From contig NC_064047.1 in assembly GCF_932526225.1 (NCBI RefSeq), positions 9,847,494 to 9,911,493 of the forward strand: DNA of 64,000 bases, in the 5' to 3' direction. Both the position numbers and the translations under genes were made by a program. Shown piece by piece: positions 26,839 to 37,100 of the stretch. The notes below the pieces were generated by a model. It did not search any database, had not been told where the DNA came from, and saw only the letters and a program-made list of their open reading frames with translations. The DNA is from Nematostella vectensis. Its lineage: Eukaryota > Cnidaria > Anthozoa > Actiniaria > Edwardsiidae. Position 1 is the first letter of the stretch, and each line of letters starts with the position of its first letter.

Positions 26839-27585
26839 TTATAAATTAAATGCTTCTTTAAAAAGGTGAGTCTTAAGGCATTGCTTGAAAGTATTGTGAT
26901 TTTGTATTGTCCTTAAGTGAAATGGCAACTCATTCCATAGTTTAGGAGCCGCAATCGAAAAAGCGGGGTCACCATAAGTCTTCAAATTGCCCCGTTTGAC
27001 CTGAAGGTATTTTTGAGATGCAGACCGTAGTGATCGGGAATGAGTTTTACACTTACATAGATCTTTAATATATGGTGGAGCCATTTCATTGGGAGATTTA
27101 AAAACAGTCAGTAAAACTTTAAAAATTATCCGGTACTTTACTGGTAACCAGTGGAGATCTTGCAGGATAGGTGTTACAGGCTCAGTCTTTTTTGTTAAGC
27201 TGATAATACGAGCAGCTGTGTTTTGAATAAGTTGTAATTTATGGATTTGGTAGTCAGGTAATCCATAAAGGAGGGAATTGCAATAGTCTAGTTTTGAACT
27301 GATAAAGGCATGTATAAGTATTTCTGTGAAATTCTTGTCAAGGTACTTCCTAATTTTGCCAATATTTCTGAGGTGGAATCTTGCAGATTTACATACCGTT
27401 TTGAGATGATCTTCAAAAGAAAGATACTTATCAAGAATTACTCCCAGATTCCGTGCAGCGGAGGCAGGTTTGATGATTTCATCAACCACCTTTACATGTT
27501 CAAGACTTGGGGCAGGACAGAACTTGGAGGAAAAGAGAAAAAGTTCTGATTTATCATGATTTAGTTTTAGCCCATTATGCACCAT
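26839..27585 (-). pseudogene. LINE ORF2 fragment: end of RT and post-RT domain
   Basis: 248 codons in a different frame from the upstream piece. It begins with the end of the RT palm/thumb (LKLNHDKSELFLF, LGVILDKYLSFEDH), then the typical CR1/L2 tail (LDYCNSLLYGLP, LQNTAARII, LHWLPVKYRI, APPYIKDL, RSLRSA, GDPAFSIAAPKLWNELP, FKQCLKTHLF). It is intact to its own stop, so the element had one complete 3' end when it inserted. Confidence 0.9.
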
Positions 27586-29363
27586 CCAGGCATTGATCTC
27601 ATGAACACAACATTCAACTTTTTAGCCATCAAAAGTTCATCTTGTGAATTACCTCGAAAAGAAACGTAAAGTTGTAAATCATCCGCATAAAGGTGGTATA
27701 GAATGCCATGTCGTGCTATGATCTGAGCAATGGGCGAAGTATAGGCAAGATAGAGTAGCGGGCCTAGGACAGAGCGCTGACGAACACCTCGTTCCAGGCT
27801 ACGCAAAGATGACTTGCAGTCCTCAACCCGTACATACAGTTTGCGGGATGTAAGGTATGAGCGGAACCAAGCGAGAACATTGCCAGTCAGGCCATAACTC
27901 AATGAGAGACGTGAAAGAAGAATGGAATGATCAACGGTATCAAATGCCGCCGACAGGTCAAGCAGTAGCATCAATACCGAGTTTCCACCATCAATGGCAC
28001 ATAAGATGTCATTCTGCACCTTAATAAGAGCTGTCTCCGTGGAATGGAATTTCTTATAAGAAGATTGGAGGGAAACATCCAAATTATTGCTAACTATATG
28101 CTCTGTCAATTGTTCAGCGACAGCTTTTTCGATCACCTTAGAAACCATCGGTAGGTTAGAGACTGGACGAAAGTTAGGGTAAAGTAGGTGATTGGCATTG
28201 TGCTTTTTCAATGAAGGGTGAAGTTCAGCAACTTTCATTGGGTCAGGCATTACACCTGATGAAAGCGAGGCATTAACAATCCTGGTTATTATAGGAAGGA
28301 GTGTACTAAAGCATCCCTTTAAGAGGGAGGCCGGCAAAGGATCAAGATTACAAGACTTCGATATAGGCTTGTGAGCTAGGATCTTAACATCATCTTCTGA
28401 ATTTACATCAAATTCACTCATTTCCACTGTACACGTATGGTCACAATAAGGGTTGGGGCCAACCATGGTTTGCTGTTCCATTAGATCTAGATGGATTTTA
28501 GATATTTTTTCATTAAAGAAATCAGCAAAGTTGTTGGCTAACACCTCACTAGAGGATGCAACTGGGTAATATTGAACTGACTTCTTCTCAAGAAGTTTGT
28601 TAATGGTTTTGAAAAGGACCTTTTGATCCAAAGAATGCTCCTGTATGATCGATGTGTAGTATGAGGTCTTTAGTGAATCAATAGGATTATTGACTACCCC
28701 ACACTGGTAAGCATAATTAGCACGGTCAGTTGAAAGACCAGTGGAAGCCCATTTCCTCTCTAAGCGCCGTCTCTTTCTCTTTTCCTCAGAGACCTCGGGT
28801 GTATACCAGGCAGCTTTGGGGCGAATGGTAACAAGTTTCGCCTTTAGTGGGGCATGCTTGTCTAACAGTGCCTTTAGGGTGCTGTCATACTTTATAAGCA
28901 GGTTATTAATATTCACTTGTTGGTTTTGAAAAAGTTCAGAGTTGAGAAGGTAATCAGAAAGTTGGTCTATGTCAACCGATCGAAGCTTTCTGAAATTCAC
29001 GACTTTCTTCGCAAATTGTGGTTTGCAAAGGTCAAGTTCACAGTGTATGGCATGGTGGTCAGAAATCATCGGGTTCCGGACAGAAATCCCTTTGATGATG
29101 TCATCATCAGACCTAGTTATTACAAGGTCTAGGGTGTGGCCATCTTTATGCGTTATGCCTTTGACGTGCTGCTTTAGGTCAAATGCATTTAATATGTTGG
29201 AAAACTTTTTAGCATATCTGTCATTAGCATTATCCATGTGGAGATTGAAATCACCAATGAACAATAGTTGACCATTAGACTCAGCGAGAACCTGCTCCAG
29301 TAATCGAGAGAACTCATCAAAAAACAATGTATATGTGGATTCAGGTGGTCTGTAGACAACCAA
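27567..29363 (-). pseudogene. LINE ORF2 fragment: endonuclease C-half and reverse transcriptase
   Basis: 598 codons. Endonuclease motifs: GDFNLH (about residues 38-43), TLDLVITR (about 77-84) and SDHHAIH (about 100-106). Reverse transcriptase motifs: FRPVSNLPMVSKVIEK (RT1-2 region), LLLDLSAAFDTVDHSILL (motif A with its catalytic Asp), GVRQRSVLGPLLYLAY (motif B region, with RQRS where QGS is usual), and YADDLQLY (motif C catalytic YADD). The N-terminal half of the endonuclease, including its first catalytic residues, is absent. The frame ends at a stop caused by a single-base shift relative to the downstream frame at 26839-27585. The altered motif B, the frameshift and the truncation indicate a dead copy. 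Confidence 0.9.
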
Positions 29364-29873
29364 AACCCTGAGCTGGACAGAATCACGTTGTGTTGTATAT
29401 ATGTTGTGTTGAGCTCTTTTTGTGCGCTAAGCGACCCGACTACTAAACAAACTTATAAAGTCATAAGAGGCATTTTAATCTGAGAAACAGGACCAAAATT
29501 TAAAAAAATTCACTACTTTTTAGCTTTTGGGAAACCTATGTGTGAAAAAGCGGTTGCCATGGTAACATGGAGCGTCTCGTCGACATGTCAATGGCATCAA
29601 AACGTCTGCAGATAGATTTTAGGAAAAGTCATCCAAGTTTTAGCCTTTTAGCTTCTATGGTTTAGAAGTTATAGCAATTTTCCCGGAGGGGGGGGGGGGG
29701 GGGGGGGGCTTAAAGCCAGTCTGAAGGGTTAAATGAAGCCAGCCTTAAAGCCAGTCTGAAGGGTTAAATAACAGATTTTATTATTCGAAAAAAAAAAAGC
29801 AATTGAGTGATCGAAAAAAACACAGGAACACAAACAAAAACACAAAAAAAACTCGTTAAACTAATGTTTAACG

Positions 29874-30003
<130 letters not shown>

Positions 30004-30217
30004 ATACGCGCGAAGACGAAAAGACCTCTCTCTCTCAGTATACGCTCGAAGACGAAAAGACGTCTTTTCCCCCTCTTTCTTTCCCTCTTTTTCCCCCCTC
30101 TGTCGTCTGCCAAATTTGTTTGACAAATTACACTGTGCAACTTTAAGTCTCAGTAGACTTAACCATAAAGCGACACAAAAAAGGAGTTGTCCGGGTAGAA
30201 AATGACTTGAATTTGGT

Positions 30218-30448
30218 CACTAGGCAACCTCGGAAACCCAGGGCGTCGAGGTTAGCGGAACGAGACGCGAGAATGAGGCGGTGGAGGGGGAAGGGATCGA
30301 AAGAGAAGAGAAAAGAGGGGGAATGTTCGCGTTCCTTATTTTTATTCCCCCCCCTCCCCCTCCCCTTCCACCGAGCTAGTTCCGCCTCGTTCTCGTGCAT
30401 CGTTATGCTGCCCACGCACCTTGGGTTCCTCGAGGCAGTCGCTAGGAA
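30218..30448. mobile_element. Imperfect inverted-repeat element (MITE-like)
   Basis: Left arm CTAGGCAACCTCGGAAACCC through GCGAGAATGAGGCGGTGG; right arm is the imperfect inverse (CCGCCTCGTTCTCGTGC through GGGTTCCTCGAGGCAGTCGC). The centre is purine-rich on one side and C-rich on the other. About 230 bp, non-coding. The exact ends are uncertain. Confidence 0.6.
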
Positions 30449-30635
30449 ACTCTATCTGTTTGATTTAGCAGTGAGTTAAGTAAGTTGTTTGAAAATATTT
30501 TATTGGTTTTGCCGGAAAAAACTATCAAAGCCTACAAGGGCCTCCGAAGGGTCTTTTGCGAGCACTTGCGAGCTAGCGAAGACCCTGTTTTTTTTTTATG
30601 CGAGACCGAGCATTTTTAGGCGGAATAAATTGCGC

Positions 30636-30700
30636 GAGCATGCGAGCATGGCGGAATAAATTGCGCGAGCATGCGAGCATGCGAGCATGCGAGCACATCG
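30636..30700. repeat. 8-bp GCGAGCAT tandem repeat
   Basis: Repeated GCGAGCAT units embedded in a duplicated phrase CGGAATAAATTGCGCGAGCA. Short, GC-rich local expansion. Confidence 0.85.
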
Positions 30701-30719
30701 AAATAAGGGGGACCATTCG

Positions 30720-31300
30720 GGGGCCCTCCTACAGGTAGGCTATTATTTTTGCGCGTCTTAAATTTCGCGAAAATTGAAGCGTTACGTTTTTGAATTTTTT
30801 GAAATCACGAATTTTTGTCAGTAAGCACGAAAATTAAGCTGAATAAGGTACGTTAGACCAGCTGATCACATAATAGAAATACACAGGGAAAAACCATAGG
30901 GGGTCGCCGTTTTGCACTCTGCATGAAAAACTTCACGCGTGAGAGCACAGTTTGTTCTAGACAAACGCTTGAGTTTTCTGTGGGTCACGCTTTACTAAAC
31001 AACCAGGTATAAACAACATTCCGGTATAAAGGGATACTGCCCCCTTCTTTCGTACATTATATTTTTACATTCATTGGCAAGGGTGGATAAAATCATCTTG
31101 AAAGCTTTTGGCTTGAATTCCTATTAAAAGAAGTTTATTGTAAAACACAACATTATTAAGTTCAATTTGATATCTCTACGAATTAAATATGAAAAAGAAA
31201 AAAAACATGTCATAGCACAGATCTGAAATCTCATAATAATATACCACGAAGGTAATGCATCACGGGAAGGATCTTGTTGCCTGCAATAACAACATTGCTA
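30720..31300. other. Intergenic, nothing recognised
   Basis: Upstream flank of the TRPA1-like gene. No repeat or frame recognised. Confidence 0.5.
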
Positions 31301-31349
31301 AATTTGTTTTATTTTGACCTTGCATTTAATGCGTTTATTCTTTTCTATT

Positions 31350-31565
31350 GGCTGACGCCCCCGCTTGCATTTTGCACGTTAACAAATGCGTCATCTTTTG
31401 CACACTTTTAAAGTAATGCCTGACCAATTGCCGTAGATACGCATGTTATGTGGTGCGTGACATGTCACAGCACGAATCATTTATGCAAATAATAAAGCAA
31501 ACGAGGCTGCGAAACGCTGAAATCTCCCAGTTGTCCTGTTCAGTTTGCCGGTAAAGACCCCTACG
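31350..31565 (+). promoter_or_regulatory. Likely promoter / 5' UTR of the TRPA1-like gene
   Basis: Candidate elements upstream of the start codon: an inverted CCAAT box (CTATTGGCTGACG, about 31354), a CCAAT box (GACCAATTG, about 31420), and a perfect octamer ATGCAAAT at 31483-31490, a POU-factor site. No strong TATA box is obvious. The transcription start cannot be set from sequence; a spliced leading 5' UTR exon further upstream remains possible. Confidence 0.35.
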
Positions 31566-31969
31566 ATGGGGAGAAGAAGAAAGATTGAGAATGGCGCCTC
31601 GTACAATAACAAATCTGCGGATTCAGATGAGGAAATGGCGAATACAAGCGATAATTTTTTAGTGAAACTCGTCCAAAATAACACATTGGTGGAAATGAGT
31701 GAACTTTATAATTCTTCGCATAAGCGACTCACCGGCATTCATGAGATAATTCGATCGGGAAAACTCGATGCCTTAGGAAAAGCAATCGATAGGGTATTGA
31801 AAAATAGTGATCTTAGTCTGAATAAGATGGATGACACCGGTTTTTCGGCGTTGCACCATGCGACAAGATACAACCGTGTTGAAGCGATGGCAGAACTTAT
31901 CCGCAACGGATCAATTGTTGACATCACGACTCGAGATGAGTGGAATACTCCCTTACACATCGCAGCAAG
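31566..31969 (+). CDS. TRPA1-like exon 1
   Basis: 404 nt, ends phase 2 at AAG/GTGAAT. It encodes residues 1-134: a basic N-terminus (MGRRRK), an acidic-serine patch, a possible degenerate repeat (57-87), ankyrin repeat 1 (GFSALHHAT) and the start of repeat 2 (NTPLHIAA). The frame is open a few codons further 5' but without an ATG, so the ATG at 31566 is chosen. Confidence 0.9.
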
Positions 31970-34055
31970 GTGAATATGTTTTAATATACACCACATAATG
32001 TTATAAAAATTCAGTCTTTCTCTGTAAAATTAAACTACGTTTCTAAGCTTTTTAATTGTTATCGTTGTTTATCTCATGGGGATTTCAATTGCTTATTTCG
32101 AGCTTTTATATTGACGTCAATAGCCCATGACGTACTATGTTATGACAAGCAATCTTTGCACTACATTCTACACTGGAAGCATACTATTATCTAACACTGT
32201 TTTTTGTTTATAATAATGTGATTTTGATGAATTGAGCTTCTTTTTTTATTAATGTAAACAAATAATATAGCCCAGTCAATTTACGGTTTAAGATCGGACT
32301 AATTAATACAACACAAAATTTTTCAACGTTTTTGTATTAACCAAGTCTCCCTTAACAACATAATAAAAGCCAAAAAAAAATCGGAGCACGCAAACACAGC
32401 AAAAAACAGCACCGAATTTCCCCGTACAAGGCTTGTATGAAAAACCACAGGAATCCCAAATCATGAAAATCACGAAAAATATACATACTTTGAAAAAATC
32501 AAATTTATACCACTAAAAATGACAAGAAATACATATTTCTACGAGATCTGGATAAAAAGCAACATTATCTGATATAGCTTATCTGTTTTTGGCAAAACCC
32601 GCAGGTTTCTAGCTAGCTTTACGGGTATTAAGAGAGTCAAGCACACCATGTAATTATTATCATTAGTTTGAGTTTGTTTGATTTTAATGGCGTCGATCTC
32701 AAGTTTATTGTTATCTTTCTTAAGTATGACTTTTAATGCAGGACCACAATGTTATCATAAGGAGTCTGAAGGGGCTTATCCTGTTAAAAAATATAAATTT
32801 TGTCACCATCACGATGCTTGTAGACATTCAACCCTTTTAGACATAACGTCGTACATATCAATGACGTCGTACATGTTATAGCTGTCGTTTCAGCGTTCAA
32901 TTCTAGCTCATCCCCAGAAGACCTCTTGAACAACAAATTTCCCTTTGAGCTCTGAAGTTTTCATCCAGCATTGTTAGACTCTATGAGAGTGGTACAGAAG
33001 CCTGTTTTGCCCGAGGTCATTTGGTCCACATAAGATGAATACCAAAACACCATCTACCGAGCTACAGTATCCATTTGATGGAGGTGCTCATCTACACTGA
33101 ATACCCTGGCCCAAGGAAGCCGACACATTATTTCACATTATTTGGTGTTTTGATCGGTAAGGCCGATGGCTTCTCAACGGTGGCCATGAAAAACAAGCAG
33201 AATTTTATTCAAATGTTAAGCAAGTATCCGAGGGTTAAGCGGGTTGTGGCACAATGGACACGGAAGCAAGCTGATGACTAATCGAAGATATGATTGCTTA
33301 TGTGGAAAGCGGCGGTAAAATCGTACACACGATTAGCATCACCGTTGCTGTCGGTGACGATAATTCCGTATGAAAGCCCATGACATCTACATGAGCCGAA
33401 ATCCAAATCTACACAAAGATGTGGGGAATGACGGCCATAAATGAGCTGCTAGGGAAAAGTTTTGTTATTTCTATTTGTTATTTAATTTGTTGCTTTTTAT
33501 CATGCGCTTCTTGGTTGTGATACCACTTTCCATGAATACGGGTAGGAAGGGGGCATCGCTCAAGAAGCTTGTCTCCTCACCCTACATCCGCGCACAGGCA
33601 GCTGCTAACAGGACAGAGCTAAAAGAGTAACAAAATCCAAACTTCAGCAGCAGCCATGTTCCACAGTTCCAAGTTTCAGTATTCTTTCAAGTCAACCAAT
33701 GGAAAGGCGATAGAAAAACGGTCTGAAGTCTGAGCCTAGAAGGTGGTCAACGACAGGGTGAACCCTTAACAGATCTTGAGAGAACTCCAGGACTGCAGCA
33801 CGTTTAGTGCTCCTGCCGCATGAACAATCTAGCGTGTTCTCCCTACGGCCAATGCAAAGGGTCATCGTATAATTATATCCTCTCAATCGAAGACACGGAT
33901 TCCATGGATTAAATATGTACCCACGGGTAAGAACCTGTAACAGGGTCTTAACTTAAAAGAAATTATAAAAACTTCCAACATTAAAGAATCTATGGGAATG
34001 ATTATATTATGAGTAATGTGTCCATATACTTTCTTGTTTTAAACTGAATCAATGG

Positions 34056-34137
<82 letters not shown>

Positions 34138-37100
34138 ATTATTATTATTATTAAGAACCACTAAGCACTATTTTTGTGAGAACCTGTTTTTATCACGTAT
34201 ACTCATTTATTTGAACGAATTGTCTGGTGGTGGTGACAATATGATAGCTAAAAAAATCTGTGCATTTTACCAAAAAAAAACTAAACTACTTTAAATAACG
34301 TTAATTTTTATCCTAATTGTGTAGAAATAAATATTTCTAGTAATTTATAGTGATATAAATTTCTTTTTTCTAAAGTATGTATTTTTTTCGTGATTTTCAT
34401 GATTTGGGAACCCTGTGGTTTTTCATACAAGCCTTGTATAGAAAAATTCGATCCCGTTTTTCGGGGTCTGCCTGCTCCGATTTTTTTAGACTTTTAGTAT
34501 GTTAGAGGGATACTTTCTGAGCAAGAAACCGTTAAAAAAACCTTGTGTTGCAATTAGTCCGATGTTGGCTCCTTTTTTGACGTAGATTGATGGACTAATA
34601 GTACACTCTGTTTTTTATTAGAACCTTTTTTTATAAGAAAGTCCGGCCTGAGATTTCGCCAAATTCTAAAAACATGCTTAGAACGTTTCGAGGCTCAGAT
34701 AAAGCAAAATAGCAAAATATTGCTTTGTTAGACTGAAGCGTTCTTAAATACAGAATCAAATTTATATGTTCACAATAACAACCTCGGGCATTATTGCTAC
34801 TGATTATTCGTGTAAAGCACTTCCTAAAAACTCATCGTATTATATTTTCATGAACATTAAAATTTTAAACATTTTCAGCCTTAAAATGCTCCAAAAATAA
34901 GAACGGCCAAGCCACAATTGAAAACTAGACGTTTCCCGCTATTAACGGCCACGCGCAAAGCATACACGCTAAACCACATCGAAAGACGCGCAAAGTATAC
35001 ACGCTAGACGACGCAGAAAGACGCGCAAAGTATACACGCTAGACGACACAAAAAGACGCGCGAAATATACACGCTAGGCGACAAAGAAAGACGCGCAAAG
35101 TGTACACGCTAGACGAAACAGAAAGACGCGCAAAATATACACGCTAGACGGCGTAGAAAGACGCGCAAAGCATGCATGCTAGACGACGTAGAAAGAAGTG
35201 CAAAGCATACACGCTAGACGACACAGAAAAAAAGCGCAAAGCATGCACGCTAGACGACGCAAAAAGACATCTAAAGTACTCACGCTACACGCCAAATAAC
35301 ATGCAAAGCATACAAAAAACAATCACGCTAAAAGACGTAAACAAAAGACGAGCAAACCACGCGCTTGAGGACGTAGGGCACACAAAGATACAGTTAGAAT
35401 ATGTTGACGTATAGTAGGAAACAAGGCTAGACAACATAAGCTCATAGCTCAAGGCAGAGGGTTCTTCCGAGCTTTTGCTCCTTGTGTAGTTCCAGAAAAT
35501 ATCCATATCCAATTTTCAACCCCCTGGAAAAAAATAAATACAGTAACTGTTAAGGAAAATGGACATTTTACCCCCCCCCTCCCCTCTGGAAATTCCTGGG
35601 CGTTTGAACCCCCACCCCCTGGAATTTCCAATCCCCTCAATGGGGGGGGGGGGGGAAGGGGTATAGATATTTTCTGGAACTACACATTATTTTGATAATA
35701 ATATTTCGTGAAAGTACACAAGCCGTTGGCTTTGACAAAAAGTTATATTTTCATTTTCTAGATTTGGTTGGGAGAAAGCCACCAATATTTTGTTGGAAAA
35801 CCGCGCAAATCCAAACGCAGCCAACAAAAACGACGCAACACCGCTGCACTATGCGTGCAGGCGCGGTAGCAGGGAAGTGGTTGCCTTGCTCTTGGAGGCT
35901 CTCGATCGGCCCGATATCGAGGCTCGTAATAAGCTGTTTATGACGCCTTTACACGTCGCTGCCATTCAGGTAACCTAAAGATCGACAAACAGTGTGAGAG
36001 AGTAGAGTTGCCGTACTTTTGTTTCGAGCTTAGAGCACTTCTTATTTCTGCGCATGCGTTGCTGAAGGAAGGGCTAAAATCTTGCAGCAAGGTGATCACA
36101 GTGCATTTTCGGAAAATTGTTGACTCGGCCTTTGTCAGTCTCGCTGAAGCCATTAGGTTTTCTTTAGAGAAATCAGGGAAACCTCGAAATTTAACATAAA
36201 CAGAAAGAAATAATCTTGCAGTCCAACAGCGAAATTTCGTCAAAACTCACTGTAAACTTGTTCAAGCAGCAGCGGGAAAGATCTAAATTTAAGTTACTTC
36301 TTTTTTCGGGATAATGGTAGCCCCATTTTTGGTATGTTTGAGACGTTTAGATTTCTTTTGTTTCTATTTTTGCCCGTTTGAAGTAATGCGAATAAAATTA
36401 TTCGATAGCTTTGCAACATTCGGGACAACTTCGATAGTATCGGAAGTAATTCATACGTTTTTTATTGACCAACTAGCGCGCTCCAAAATGTGGAGTTTTC
36501 CAGAGCCCTTCGTTTGGCGACGCATGCGAAGAAATAAGAAGGGCGCTGGGGACGAGATTGGGACTCGCCATCCCCGTCACTTTTTCTCTGTTTTACAGGG
36601 AGACCTGGAGGTCTTCTCGATGCTTGTCGAAAAAGGAGCAAACTATAAGGCAGTCGGGACCGACGATTCGACGTTAATTCACTTGGCTGTGACGGCAGGC
36701 AACACAGAAATCGCTAAGGCTATTCTACAAATGGTATGCTCCGGAGATAACATAGAGATCGCTAGGCTATTCTACAAATGGCATGCTCCGCAGATAACAT
36801 AGAGATCGCTAGGAATATTCTACAAATATGCTCCGCAGAAAACATAGAGATCGCTAGGGCTATTCTACCAAATGGTATGCTCCGGAGATAACATAGAGAT
36901 CGCTAGGGCTATTCTACAAAGTGGTATGCTCCGGAGATAACATAGAGATCGCTAGGGCTATTCTACAAAATGGTATGCTCCGGAGATAACATAGAGATCG
37001 CTAGGGCTATTCTACAAAATGGTATGCTCCGCAGATAACATAGAGATCGCTAGGGCTATTCTACAAAATGATATGCTCCGCAGATAACATAGAGATCGCT

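Larger units (their letters stand above)
26490..29405 (-). mobile_element. 5'-truncated LINE, CR1/L2-like, with (ATT)n tail
   Basis: A minus-strand non-LTR retrotransposon. Its 3' end (low coordinates) has an (ATT)n tail (26490-26585) and a TA/TG dinucleotide stretch (26745-26790). The coding part retains the C-terminal half of an apurinic-type endonuclease, the whole reverse transcriptase, and the conserved post-RT region. The 5' end stops inside the endonuclease domain near 29405, where host or MITE sequence resumes. One frameshift breaks the coding region near 27570-27620. I found no convincing target-site duplication. Clade call rests on resemblance of the post-RT segment (LHWLPVKYRI, APKLWNELP) to CR1/L2-type elements. 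Confidence 0.88.
24058..29763. mobile_element. Nested 5.7-kb transposon complex in a piggyBac-like TTAA element (family A, copy 2)
   Basis: Left end TTAA then CTCTATTCAGACTGGGCT; right end AGCCAGTCTGAAGGG then TTAA. A second copy of the right end stands 35 bp inward (29712-29732), so the last segment is a short tandem duplication. The left ~320 bp match the inverse of the right half of copy 1 (12773-13635), and 29440-29728 matches the inverse of its left half, so the shell is a reverse-oriented family A copy. Inside are an additional inverted copy of the left arm (26110-26470) and a LINE (26490-29405). No piggyBac transposase frame is visible. Confidence 0.7.
31970..35761. other. TRPA1-like intron 1 (3.8 kb)
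   Basis: GTGAAT to TTTTCTAG. It contains a long-inverted-repeat element (32292-34566), a (TTA)n tract, a family D MITE, a 35-bp minisatellite, and a C/G-run segment (35571-35655). No exon recognised inside. Confidence 0.8.

Noticed and set aside
31545-31565. Earlier start for the channel (TTG at 31545)
   Set aside because: Not an ATG; the ATG at 31566 has good context and begins a plausible N-terminus.
33075-33281. Small real exon or gene inside intron 1
   Set aside because: Protein-like, but surrounded by stops, inside an inverted-repeat element, with no splice phase linking it to the channel gene; treated as transposon remnant.
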